DNA from: CAWGXG01 sp963826505
Lineage (GTDB): Bacteria > Chloroflexota > Anaerolineae > Aggregatilineales > Aggregatilineaceae
DNA: 64,000 nucleotides
NCBI GenBank assembly: GCA_963826505.1
Contig: CAWGXG010000008.1
Span: 1,426,001-1,490,000 of the forward strand
Direction of reading: 5' to 3'
Shown piece by piece: positions 51,836 through 61,179 of this stretch (positions within the stretch are counted from its first letter, which is position 1; the number at the start of each line of letters is the position of its first letter). A program made the position numbers and the translations under genes. The notes beneath the pieces were generated by a model. The model did no database searches. It was not told where the DNA came from and saw only the letters and a list, made by a program, of their open reading frames with translations.

Positions 51836-54436
51836 TCACTCTGCAAGTCGTTTCAATTCATACAGCTTAGTGATCGCGTCCAACGGTGACAGCTCGTCCA
51901 CTTTGAGATCGCGCACGAAGGTGATCACCGGGTCGGGATCGGTCTGGAAGAAGGAGAGCTGCGTCGGGCCGTCCGGAGTTTCGCGCGGCGTAATCACGAA
52001 ATCGCCGCCTGCCTCTTCCAGCTCTTTCAGAATCTCGCTGGCGCGGTTGATCACGGCTTTGGGGATGCCCGCCAACTGCGCGACGTGAATGCCATAGGAC
52101 CGGTCCGCGCCGCCGGGCATCAGCTTGTGGAGAAAGACCACGCTGTCGCCTTCTTCCGCCACGGCGACGTTGTAGTTCTCGACGCCGGGCAGAATATTCG
52201 AAAGCTCGGTCAATTCGTGGTAGTGCGTGGCAAACAGCGTCCGCGCGCCCAGGCGCGGATTGTTGTGGATGTATTCGACGACCGCCCGCGCGATCGCCAT
52301 CCCATCATACGTACTGGTGCCGCGCCCGATCTCGTCCAACACCAGCAGGCTGCGGCGCGTGGCGTGCGTCAGAATCAGCGCCAGCTCGACCATTTCAACC
52401 ATAAACGTCGACTGCCCCGCGTGGATTTCATCCTGCGCGCCGATGCGCGTGAAGATGCGATCGGCCAATCCGATCGTCGCGTCACGCGCCGGGACGAAAC
52501 TCCCGATCTGGGCCATCAGAACGATCAGCGCCACCTGCCGGATCATGGTACTCTTGCCCGCCATATTTGGCCCGGTGATGATGTGCAGGCGTTCGTCCGC
52601 GTCGAAATGGGTGTCGTTGGGCACGAAGCGCTGCCCATGCAGCATCTGTTCCACCACCGGGTGACGTCCGTCGCGGATGTCGAGCGCGTCGTCGTCGGAC
52701 AACAGGGGACGCGTGTAGCCTTCGCGCGCGGCGACTTCGCCCAACGCGCTGAACACGTCCAGTTGGGCCAGCGCCCGCGCCGTGCGCAAAAGGGAATCCG
52801 CAGCGCGCGGCCACACTGGCGCACAATTCCGCGAACAGGCGCGCCTCCACTTCCATCTGGCGCTCTTCCGCGTTGAGAATCAGCGCTTCGTAGTCTTTCA
52901 GCTCGGGCGTAATGAAGCGCTCCGCGTTGACGAGGGTCTGCTTGCGAATGTAGTCAGCCGGGGCTTTTTCCGCCGCGGCCTTGCTGATCTCGATGTAATA
53001 GCCGAAGACCTTGTTGAAGCCGACTTTCAGCGTCTTGATCCCGGTACGCGTGCGCTCGGTGTCTTCCAGCCCGGCCACCCATTCTTTGGCGTCGCGGCTG
53101 GAATGGATGACTATGATCCAACTCGTCGGAGTAACCGCGCGGAAAGCGCCCGGCGTGTTGAGCACCGCGGGCGGCTCGTCCACCAATGCGCGCCGGATCA
53201 ATTCCACGACATCCGGACACGGGTCGAGCGCTTCATAGATGCGGCCCAGGGGCTCCGCCGCCGCGATGATCGCGCGCAATTCGGGCACCGCGTCCAGACT
53301 GTCGGACAAGGCCAGCAGGTCGCGCGGACCCGCCCGCCCCACCAGCAGCCGGTTGGCGAGCCGTTCCAGGTCGCTCACTCCGTGCAGCGCTTCGCGCACG
53401 GCGGCCCGCGCCGCCCCGGAAGTCGTAGAACGCTTCGACGGCGTCCAGCCGCGCTTCCAGCCGGGCACGATCCAGAATCGGCTGGCCGATCCAGGTACGC
53501 AGCAGCCGCCCGCCCATCGGCGTAACGGTGCGATCCAGCACGCCCAGCAGCGCGCCGCGCTTGCTGTGCGAGCGGATGGTTTCGGTCAATTCGAGGTTGC
53601 GGCGCGTGGCCGCGTCCAACATCATGAAGCTGGCCGTCTGAATAGCTGTGCAGTCCGACTAACTGATCCAGCGCGCCGCGCTGTGTTTCCCGCAGATAGG
53701 CTACAATCGCCCCTGCCGCGCGCACCGCCAGCGGTTTGTCTTGCAGACCAAACCCGGCCAGGGTGGATACTTCGAACAGATCGAGCAGCGCCTGACGCGC
53801 CGCGCCGTGCTCGAAACGATAATCGGCCAGCGGCGTGGGGTGCGTATCCGCGGGCAGCGTGACTCCGCGTTCGGCCCACGATGCGGGCAGCAGTACTTCG
53901 CGCGGCTCCAGGCGCGCCAATTCCTCAACCACGCCGAGCGGTGCTTCGTCGCCATCGAGCTGCGTAGCGGCAAAATCGCCCGTGCTTATGTCCACGTAGG
54001 CCAACCCGACCGCCGCCCAACCGTCGCCGTTGCGATCTGGCTCCGGGGCCAGCGCCAGCAGGTAATTGTGACGCGTGTCGGCCAGCATGCCCGGGTCCAT
54101 GACCGTGCCGGGCGTTACCACGCGCGACACTTCACGCGGCGTAAGGCCACCGACCGGTTCGTTGCCCACCTGCTCGACCACCGCGACGTGATAACCTTTT
54201 TCGACCAGCCGTGCCAGATAGGTTTCCATAGCATGATGCGGTACCCCACACATCGGGACGCGCTCGCCTTTTTTCACCGGGCGGCTGGTCAGCACCAAAT
54301 CCAGCTCGCGCGCGGCAGTTTCGGCGTCATGGTCGAACATTTCGTAGAAATCCCCCAGGCGGAACATTACTATCGCGTGGGGGAACTGCGCCTTAAAATC
54401 AAGATACTGTTGGCGAGACGGAGTCACATCGGACAT
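51836..54436 (-). CDS. mutS: DNA mismatch repair protein MutS, frame broken
   Basis: About 866 residues if joined, normal for MutS. Domain I mismatch-recognition VMFRLGDFYEMFDHDA (Phe-x-Glu motif present), domain II-III LEPREVLLPASWAERG, and the MSH lever region. The ATPase has Walker A TGPNMAGKSTMIRQVAL, signature STFMVEM, Walker B LLVLDEIGRGTSTYDG and HTH VENYNVAVAEEGDSVVFL. Frame changes near 53640, 53415 and 52820, each one extra G or C: after TCA before ACG, in a CGGGGCGG run, and in GCGCGCTG. Start ATG 54436. The order of domains is complete, so function in the cell is likely intact. Confidence 0.9.
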
Positions 54437-54649
54437 GGTGGTTTCAACAATCCCTGTTTTGCGCTATGATCGGGCCGGTTGTCTGCCGGAGCTTTGGGCG
54501 TAGCATGCCAACCATGCACCTATCCCGGCACCCATACACCCATGAATACCCGGCGTATTCTAACAGGGGACACTGCCGCCCGACAACCACTACCGACTGC
54601 CCAGGCCGCGTCCCCGCTGATCGACTCGACAGCACACCCGACCATAACG

Positions 54650-54658
54650 TGCTACACT
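54650..54658 (+). promoter_or_regulatory. Extended -10 before the ROK kinase gene
   Basis: TGCTACACT (54650-54658), 25 bases before ATG 54684. No good -35. It follows the TGnTA pattern seen elsewhere here. Confidence 0.35.
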
Positions 54659-54683
54659 CACAGAATAAGGATGGGCACACCTT

Positions 54684-55637
54684 ATGGATGAGACAATTAT
54701 TGGGATCGATCTGGGGGGCACGCAAATGCGCGTCGCCCGCTTCGACAGCAACCTAAATCTGCTAGAGCGCGTGGCCGAGCCGACCCACGCATCTCAGGGT
54801 CGCGACGCCGTGCTCGATCATCTATTGGAGATGATTGATCGCGTAGCCTCGAAAGACAAAGCAACGCTCAAAGGGATCGGCATGTCAGTGCCGGGACCGA
54901 TCAACCCGCACATGGGCACCGTGGTCAAACCACCTAACCTGCCGGGCTGGCACAACGTCCCGATCCGCAAGATCGTGCACGAGCGCTTCGGCTGCCCCAC
55001 TTACCTGGGGAATGACGCCAACGTCGCCGGGCTGGCCGAAGCGGCACGCGGCGCGGCGCGTGGGTACCGGTACGTGCTCTTTCTGACGGTCAGCACGGGC
55101 ATCGGCAGCGGCATCATCGATGATGGGCGGCTGCTGGTGGGCGCGCATGGTTTAGGCGCGGAGGCCGGCCACATGATGTTGGTCGTTAACGGCGAAGTGC
55201 TCGATCTCGAACAGGCCGCCGCCGGTCCAGCGATCGCTCGTCACGCAGTCAAACGCTTGAAAGCGGGCGAAGCGTCCACGTTGAGCAAAACAGTCGACGA
55301 GCAGTGGGACAAAATTACCGCGCAGATGGTCGGCCAGGCCGCCGCAGACGGCGACGCGCTGTCCATCGACGTCATCCGGCACGCGGGCACCATGGTCGGG
55401 CTGGGTATCGTCAGTTTGCTGCACGTCCTCAACCCGCAGATTGTGGTCATTGGTGGGGGCGTCTCGCAGACAGGCGATCTGCTATTCGGGCCGATCCGTG
55501 AAACCGTGCGCGCCCACGCGCTGGACAGTGCCTATTATCATGACGTACCGATCGTTCAGGCTGCCCTGGGCGACAATGTCGGTCTGATCGGAGCAGCGGC
55601 GCTGGTGAGCACACACGGCGGCACATGTTTGTTCTGA
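54684..55637 (+). CDS. ROK-family sugar kinase lacking the zinc motif
   Basis: 317 residues. Phosphate-1 GIDLGGTQMRVA, the conserved GIGMSVPGPINP, active-site YLGNDANVAGLAEA and LFLTVSTGIGSGIID (phosphate-2). After EAGHMM the usual zinc-binding Cys cluster (CxCGxxGCxE) is missing: the chain reads NGEVLDLEQAAAGPAIARHA, keeping Glu and the AxGPAIAR helix. Some ROK proteins do lack zinc, so function is possible but reduced structural zinc is expected. Probably a sugar kinase (glucokinase-like). Own promoter; response regulator gene lies 130 bases downstream. Confidence 0.8.
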   Translation: MDETIIGIDLGGTQMRVARFDSNLNLLERVAEPTHASQGRDAVLDHLLEMIDRVASKDKATLKGIGMSVPGPINPHMGTVVKPPNLPGWHNVPIRKIVHERFGCPTYLGNDANVAGLAEAARGAARGYRYVLFLTVSTGIGSGIIDDGRLLVGAHGLGAEAGHMMLVVNGEVLDLEQAAAGPAIARHAVKRLKAGEASTLSKTVDEQWDKITAQMVGQAAADGDALSIDVIRHAGTMVGLGIVSLLHVLNPQIVVIGGGVSQTGDLLFGPIRETVRAHALDSAYYHDVPIVQAALGDNVGLIGAAALVSTHGGTCLF

Positions 55638-55766
55638 TTACAGCATCACGGGTTCTGCTGTCCGGCGGAGAACGACCCGGTGGCAGGGCAAAATGGCATC
55701 TAGCATAAAGTCGAGGCGCGATGGAGTCAGGGCGCTTGATTGTACGCGAGGGAAAAAGGGGAAACT

Positions 55767-56468
55767 ATGTCCGAACAGGCCTCGATCCTGGTGATCGACG
55801 ACGACCGCGCATTGGTGGGGATGATCTCGAGCGCGCTAAAGGGCCAGGGGTTCACTGTTTTTACAGCCTTTGACGGGCAGGCCGGGTTGCGCCAATTGTA
55901 CGAGAAACGTCCAGACCTGATCATTCTTGACATCAACATGCCTATGATGGACGGTTGGGTGGTCTGTCAGCGTGTGCGCGAAGTGAGCAACGTCCCGATT
56001 TTGATGGTCACGGCGCAAAGCGCGCCCGAAGAGATCGTCAAAGGGCTGGAAATGGGCGCAGATGATTATATCCTCAAGCCGTTCGACATCAACGTTCTGG
56101 CCGCACGCGTGCGGTCCAACCTTCGGCGGGCGTCTAGCGAACCGGCTCTTTTCAAAAGCAGCGTACTGTACAGCGATGATCATCTCGTAATCAACCTGGA
56201 GGAGCGGCGCGTGATCGCAGCCGGTGAACCCGTGCGCCTCACCCCCACCGAGTTCAACCTGTTGGCGCGCCTGGTTGAAGCTGCTCCGCGAATTGTGCCC
56301 TATCGCGAATTGCTCGAAAACGTGTGGGGATTCGAATACATCGACGACATCGATTACCTGCGCGTCTACATCTGGCATTTACGCCGCAAGCTGGAGCCAA
56401 ACCCCAAAGAACCTGCCTATGTGATCAACGACCTGGGCGTCGGGTACCACTTCGAAAAACAGGGGTGA
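55767..56468 (+). CDS. OmpR/PhoB-family response regulator
   Basis: 233 residues. Receiver 1-120: acidic pocket VIDDDRA, phospho-acceptor Asp in LIILDINMPMMDG (near 53), VTAQS (Thr/Ser switch) and DDYILKPF with Lys. DNA-binding winged helix 145-233: TPTEFNLLARLVEAAP, YRELLENVWG, DDIDYLRVYIWHLRRKLEP and YVINDLGVGYHF. AAAAAGGGG upstream of ATG 55767. No kinase gene beside it; the nearest is at 59409, after three genes. Targets unknown. Confidence 0.92.
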   Translation: MSEQASILVIDDDRALVGMISSALKGQGFTVFTAFDGQAGLRQLYEKRPDLIILDINMPMMDGWVVCQRVREVSNVPILMVTAQSAPEEIVKGLEMGADDYILKPFDINVLAARVRSNLRRASSEPALFKSSVLYSDDHLVINLEERRVIAAGEPVRLTPTEFNLLARLVEAAPRIVPYRELLENVWGFEYIDDIDYLRVYIWHLRRKLEPNPKEPAYVINDLGVGYHFEKQG

Positions 56469-56903
56469 TAGTGCGCCATCCGGCTAGGCGTCCGACGACA
56501 GACAACCAGCTTATCGGGTAGAGATCTTCGCCGTTCCGATCTTGTGGTGCGCCAGGTTGAGTTTCGCAATCCCTCGCAATAACGGCCTCACACATTCACA
56601 GTGTGACAAACCGTCCTCCATAGCAGCGCCTGTGCGCAACGTGGGTCCCCTTGTCGACGGCGCGTCAACACCCTGTGCTCGCCAGGAATAGGACGCCCCA
56701 CAGTGCCAAACGTCACCTTGCGTTCTCACTCGCGCGGCGGGATAATCTCACTAGATTTGTACATTTTGACGAATGACCGGCTTCCCCCTCCCGCAGTTTG
56801 CCAACGGCTATCCTGTGTCACGGGCTGCCGGTTGCCTGTTCCACTACAGAGTGGGCAGGCCCCGGTTCGCATCCTCGCTCATTATGTCAGGAGATTTCGT
56901 CGT
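56469..56903. other. Intergenic region between response regulator and aminotransferase
   Basis: 435 bases without a convincing gene. The aminotransferase frame is open through much of it without family features. A TTGACG at 56766 has no good -10 partner. Nothing else recognised. Confidence 0.5.
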
Positions 56904-58238
56904 ATGGTCACACCGACACGGACGCTACCCGGCCCGAAGGCCAGAGCGTTAATCGAACGTGATTCGGCAGTTATCTCGCCGTCCTACACGCGCGGCTATC
57001 CGTTCGTGATAGAACGCGGTGAAGGGACTTATGTCTGGGACGTCGACGGCACGCGTTATATTGATTTCACAACCGGTATCGCCGTGACTGCCACAGGACA
57101 CGCCCATCCTAAAGTCGTGCAGGCGATCAAGGATCAGGCGGAAAAGTTCATCCACATGTCGGGGACAGATTTTTATTATTCTCCCCAGATCGAGCTGGCG
57201 GAGCGCCTCGTCTCGATCGCGCCTTTCAAAAACGAATCGATGGTATTCTTTTGCAACAGTGGGGCTGAGGCCATCGAGGCGGGAGCCAAGCTCGCGCGCT
57301 ATTACACTGAGCGCCCGCGCTTCCTCGCCTTCTTGCACGGCTTTCACGGGCGCACGATGGGCGCGCTCAGCTTCACGGGCAGCAAGACTGTCCAGCGCGA
57401 GGACTATTTTCCGCTCATTCCGGGCATCACCCATGTGCCCTATCCCGATCCCTATCATCCGCTGTTGAATGACGACGGCTTTGCCAATCAATCCGAGGCC
57501 GTGCTGCATTACATCGAGCACGAAATCTTCAAGACCATTGTGCCGCCCAAGGAAGTCGCGGGAATTCTGATCGAACCGATCCAGGGCGAAGGCGGCTACG
57601 TCGTCCCCGAAGATAATTTCTTGCCCGGCCTGCGCGATCTGTGCGACCGTTATGGCATTCTGCTCATCGTGGACGAGGTTCAGACCGGCATGGGCCGCAC
57701 CGGGAAATGGTGGGGCGTCAACCACTGGAACGTGCAGCCCGATATCGTCTGCACGGCGAAGGGCATCGCCAGCGGCATGCCATTGGGCGCGATCATCGCC
57801 CGCAAAGAGATCATGCAGACATGGTCACCGGGCGCCCACGCCAGCACCTTTGGCGGCAACCCGGTGTCGTGTGCGGCAGGGATCGCGACTTTCGACCTGC
57901 TCAAGAATGGCCTGATCGACAACGCCGCCGCGATGGGCGCGTATTTGATCGACAAGCTGCACGCCATCGCTGAGCGCCATCCCGGAATCGGCCAGGTGCG
58001 CGGCAAAGGCTTGATGGTCGGCGTGGAATTCGTGAGCGATCTGGCAACGCACGAACGCGCGCCAGCCCTGCGTAACGCGGTGGTGAACAACGCCTTCGAG
58101 GAACAGCTGCTCGTGCTCGGCTGCGGTATCAATACCATTCGCATCATTCCGCCACTTAATGTACAAAAGGATGTTGTTGACGACGCCCTGCTGATCTTCG
58201 AGCACGCTGTCGCTCGTGCCGAAGAAGATCACTTGTAG
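56904..58238 (+). CDS. Class III PLP aminotransferase (ornithine/GABA type)
   Basis: 444 residues from ATG 56904 (CAGGAG at -14). Class III signature: VVWDVDG-like TYVWDVDGTRYIDFTTGI, GHAHPKVVQAIKDQAEKFIH, FFCNSGAEAIEAGAKLARYY, GFHGRTMGALSFTGSK, ILIEPIQGEGGYVVP, LIVDEVQTGMGRTGKWWG with the PLP-contact Asp, and IVCTAKGIASGMPLGAII with the Schiff-base Lys. Typical for 4-aminobutyrate or acetylornithine-type transaminases; the HMSGTDFYYSP stretch suits the GABA/lysine group. Substrate inferred only by family. Single gene, followed by a hairpin. Confidence 0.93.
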   Translation: MVTPTRTLPGPKARALIERDSAVISPSYTRGYPFVIERGEGTYVWDVDGTRYIDFTTGIAVTATGHAHPKVVQAIKDQAEKFIHMSGTDFYYSPQIELAERLVSIAPFKNESMVFFCNSGAEAIEAGAKLARYYTERPRFLAFLHGFHGRTMGALSFTGSKTVQREDYFPLIPGITHVPYPDPYHPLLNDDGFANQSEAVLHYIEHEIFKTIVPPKEVAGILIEPIQGEGGYVVPEDNFLPGLRDLCDRYGILLIVDEVQTGMGRTGKWWGVNHWNVQPDIVCTAKGIASGMPLGAIIARKEIMQTWSPGAHASTFGGNPVSCAAGIATFDLLKNGLIDNAAAMGAYLIDKLHAIAERHPGIGQVRGKGLMVGVEFVSDLATHERAPALRNAVVNNAFEEQLLVLGCGINTIRIIPPLNVQKDVVDDALLIFEHAVARAEEDHL

Positions 58239-58281
58239 GGCATCCGTCCTCCTCCGAGGACATATTCCGATCCCTGTGGAC

Positions 58282-58312
58282 CCCGGCAGGGAGAGCAACT
58301 CTCCCCGCCGGG
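58282..58312 (+). terminator. Hairpin after the aminotransferase gene
   Basis: CCCGGC (58282-58287) pairs with GCCGGG (58307-58312), and GGGAGAG (58289-58295) pairs with CTCTCCC (58299-58305) around CAA. Strong stem but no T tract, and it ends only 25 bases before the next start, so it might instead act as a leader structure. Confidence 0.45.
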
Positions 58313-58337
58313 TACTATGTTCAGGACAGAGCCGCCC

Positions 58338-59264
58338 ATGACGCCTCAGCGTCACGCCGAACGTCTCGCCCGCGCACGTTGTGCCCTCGAAGGGCTTTCG
58401 GTCGGCGATGCTTTCGGCCAGCATATGCTGGTACCCGCGCCTATCCTGGCCTGGATGGTCAAGACGCGCAAGCTGCCCAGCCCACCCTGGTATTACACCG
58501 ACGAAACCAGCATGGCGCTGGCGCTGTATGATACGCTGCGCGTCCACGCCGGGATCGACCAGGACCGGCTGGCGCGTGCCCTCGCGGACCACTACGAACG
58601 AGCGCGCGGCTACACGCTAGCTATGCGCAGCCTGTTTCCTGCGCTGCGCCAGGGGGCTTCGTGGCGCAAGCTCGCGCCGACTCTATTCGGCCAGCAGGGA
58701 TCGTACGGCAGCGAGGCCGCGGCGCGAGTCGCTCCAGTGGGCGCTTACTTCGCGGACGATCTCGATGCCGCCGTCGATCATGCGCGGCGTTCCGCCGAAA
58801 TCACTAATACTCACCCAGAGGCCGCCGCCGGAGCGATCGCTGTCGCGTGCGCAGTGGCCCTCGCCTGGCAGCAGCGCGCGACCGCCGCGCCGCCCCCCAC
58901 GCGTGACGCCATTCTGCGCTCTATCCTGCCCTGTGTGCCCGCCAGCAAAGTACATGAAGGCATCGAGCGTGCGCTCGACCTGCCCCCTGATGCGCCCAGC
59001 GATATGGCCGTGGCAGTGCTGGGCAACGGCAGCCGCGCCACAGCCCAGGACACCGTGCCCTTCGCACTGTGGGCTGCGGCTGGGCACATAGATAGCTTTG
59101 AGGAAGCGCTGTGGCTGACGGCCGGGGGCATGGGCGATCTCGACACGACCTGCGCTATCGTCGGCGGGATCGTGGTCATGTACACCGGCTGCGACGGCGT
59201 CCCCACCCACTGGCGCTCCAACCGCGAGGCGCTGCCCGACTGGCCATTCGGAGTCATGCCGTAA
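58338..59264 (+). CDS. ADP-ribosylglycohydrolase-family protein
   Basis: 308 residues with the ARH/DraG fold. CALEGLSVGDAFGQHML opens the protein. The metal-binding set is WYYTDETSMALAL (TDDT-like, here TDET) and GGMGDLDTTCAIVGGIV (GDxDT). EITNTHPEAAAGAIAVACAV carries the conserved SH-type stretch with THP. The family removes ADP-ribose from proteins or nucleotides, often partnering with mono-ADP-ribosylation. No ADP-ribosyltransferase is seen here. ATG 58338 fits the family start; the frame opens at 58317. Metal residues are conserved, so it is probably active. Confidence 0.85.
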   Translation: MTPQRHAERLARARCALEGLSVGDAFGQHMLVPAPILAWMVKTRKLPSPPWYYTDETSMALALYDTLRVHAGIDQDRLARALADHYERARGYTLAMRSLFPALRQGASWRKLAPTLFGQQGSYGSEAAARVAPVGAYFADDLDAAVDHARRSAEITNTHPEAAAGAIAVACAVALAWQQRATAAPPPTRDAILRSILPCVPASKVHEGIERALDLPPDAPSDMAVAVLGNGSRATAQDTVPFALWAAAGHIDSFEEALWLTAGGMGDLDTTCAIVGGIVVMYTGCDGVPTHWRSNREALPDWPFGVMP

Positions 59265-59329
59265 CGTCCCCCGGTATTAGAAACGCGCAAGAATTCCACA
59301 AAAAGCCTGTTAGAAATCTCCCGCAAACC

Positions 59330-59358
59330 TTATCCCGCGTAGATCAGCCTGCTACAAT
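59330..59358 (+). promoter_or_regulatory. Promoter of the sensor kinase gene
   Basis: TTATCC (59330-59335), 17 bases, then TGCTACAAT with TACAAT at 59353-59358. It drives transcription toward 59409. Confidence 0.5.
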
Positions 59359-59408
59359 ACAGTAATGGATGAGTTGATTTCCGCCCACCGCCCGCACACG
59401 TTTCGGGT

Positions 59409-61055
59409 GTGAGCGCGCGGCGCCGCCCGTGCCGCACATCCGAACCGCTCACCGTCAACCACGAGGCTATCGATCCCGCCATGTTCCTGCTGCCCGATTA
59501 CCGCGTCCGCCAGCGTGATTACCTGCTGAACATCAGCCGCGCCATCAGCGCGCAGCTCGATCTGACCGAAGTGCTGCGCATGGTCTTGCAGGCGGCCACG
59601 TCGATGCTGTCCGGTGATGTAGGCATCATCGCGCTGCGTGAAGGCGAACACGTCCACACACGGGCCACGATCGGCGTCCAGCCGGAACAGGTGCCGCTGT
59701 TCGATTCGCTGCTCGAGGACCTGAGCGCGCAGCCGGAAAACCAGGTCGACGTGTCGGTCATTCAGGCCAAGCTGCGCAAGGTCGCCCGCGAGATCGATTT
59801 GCCGCTGCGGCAGGCCGTGTCGCTGCCGATGTCGGTGGCGGACGAGTTGCTGGGTGTGTTGTACGTTTTCCGCGCCTACGCGGGCAATCCCACGCCCAAC
59901 GACTACCGCCTGCTGCAAAGTTTCGCCGATCAGGCAGCGATCGCCGTGCACAACGCGCGCATGTATGAATTTGCGAACCGTGAGCGCCAGCGTCTTGCCG
60001 CGATCCTGGATCACAGCGCGGATGGCGTGATGATCCTGGACAGCGCGCTGCACATCGAGCGGTGGAATCGGGCGCTGGCCCGCATGACCGGTTGGACCGC
60101 TGAGTATGCCGCGGGCCGTCCTTTTGACGCGGTCATTCGCTGGCAGCGGCGCGAGTCCGGGCCAGACCTGACGGACGCGGTCGCACGCGGCTGGCCGCGC
60201 GCCGCCAACGGCGAGCCGTCCGCCGATACACTGTACGTTGAGGGCGATCTCGAACGGCTGGACGGCGGCACGCTGAGTGTGGGCATCACCTATGCCCCGC
60301 TGCTGGGATCGGACGGCACGCTCCAGAACGTCATCGCCAATGTGCGCGACATCACGCATTTCCGCGAAGCGGAGCGCCTTAAATCGACGTTTATCTCGGT
60401 CGTCTCGCACGAGCTGAAAACTCCGGTTGCGTTGATCAAGGGCTATGCTGACGCACTCAATCGCGAGGATGCCGACTGGGATCGCGCCACCATCCAGAAC
60501 GGGCTGGAAGTTATCGAGGACGAAGCCGACCGCCTCGCCGAGCTGATTGAGAATCTGCTGGCGGCGTCCAAGCTGCAAGCCGAGGGCATGCGCCTCACCC
60601 TGGACGATGTGAGTCTGCCCTCGATCGCACAGCAGGCCATTGACCGTTTCCAGACACAGACCACCCAACATACATTGAGCGCGGAGTTTTCTGAGGGATT
60701 TCCTATCATCCAGGGCGACCGCACGCGCTTACGCCAGGTGATCGACAACCTGATCAGCAACGCGATCAAGTATTCGCCCAAAGGCGGCCCGATCGTCATC
60801 CAGGGAGCCTACAATGATGATGAGGTGCAGGTGTCGGTGTGTGACGAAGGAGCCGGGCTGCCCCCCGACCAGCTCAAACGTGTCTTTGACCGCTTCTACC
60901 GGGTCAACAACAGCCTCGCGCAAAAAACGCAGGGCACTGGCCTGGGGCTATATCTGGCGAAGGCGGTAGTCGACGCGCACGGCGGCCACATCTGGGCGGA
61001 GAATAATCCACACGGCGGCGCGACATTCACCATCACGCTCCCGCGCGGCGGCTGA
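59409..61055 (+). CDS. GAF-PAS sensor histidine kinase
   Basis: 548 residues from GTG 59409, or 524 if ATG 59481 is the start, which has the better domain edge; neither has a clear ribosome-binding site. Domains: GAF (about 40-190; AISAQLDLTEVLRMVLQAAT), PAS (200-315; ILDHSADGVMILDSALHIER), HisKA with FISVVSHELKTPVALIKGYA (His near 338), then ATPase with VIDNLISNAIKYSP (N), VCDEGAGLPPD (G1) and GTGLGLYLAKAVVDAHGG (G2). No TM segments, so it senses a cytoplasmic cue. Partner response regulator not adjacent, though one lies at 55767. Confidence 0.9.
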   Translation: MSARRRPCRTSEPLTVNHEAIDPAMFLLPDYRVRQRDYLLNISRAISAQLDLTEVLRMVLQAATSMLSGDVGIIALREGEHVHTRATIGVQPEQVPLFDSLLEDLSAQPENQVDVSVIQAKLRKVAREIDLPLRQAVSLPMSVADELLGVLYVFRAYAGNPTPNDYRLLQSFADQAAIAVHNARMYEFANRERQRLAAILDHSADGVMILDSALHIERWNRALARMTGWTAEYAAGRPFDAVIRWQRRESGPDLTDAVARGWPRAANGEPSADTLYVEGDLERLDGGTLSVGITYAPLLGSDGTLQNVIANVRDITHFREAERLKSTFISVVSHELKTPVALIKGYADALNREDADWDRATIQNGLEVIEDEADRLAELIENLLAASKLQAEGMRLTLDDVSLPSIAQQAIDRFQTQTTQHTLSAEFSEGFPIIQGDRTRLRQVIDNLISNAIKYSPKGGPIVIQGAYNDDEVQVSVCDEGAGLPPDQLKRVFDRFYRVNNSLAQKTQGTGLGLYLAKAVVDAHGGHIWAENNPHGGATFTITLPRGG

Positions 61056-61179
61056 TCCCCCGTCATCGCGAGCTTTTCGCTTTAATGATTTCACTATCGC
61101 GGCGTGGCGGTGTCGTGCGGTATACTAACACACGTTTGCACGCCACCGCTGCCGGCGTCTATCCCAGGAGCACTGCCGC

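Noticed and set aside
59352..60671. A 439-residue minus-strand frame opposite the sensor kinase
   Set aside because: Composition is the complement of kinase codons. No domain is visible, and the plus-strand frame has all kinase motifs.
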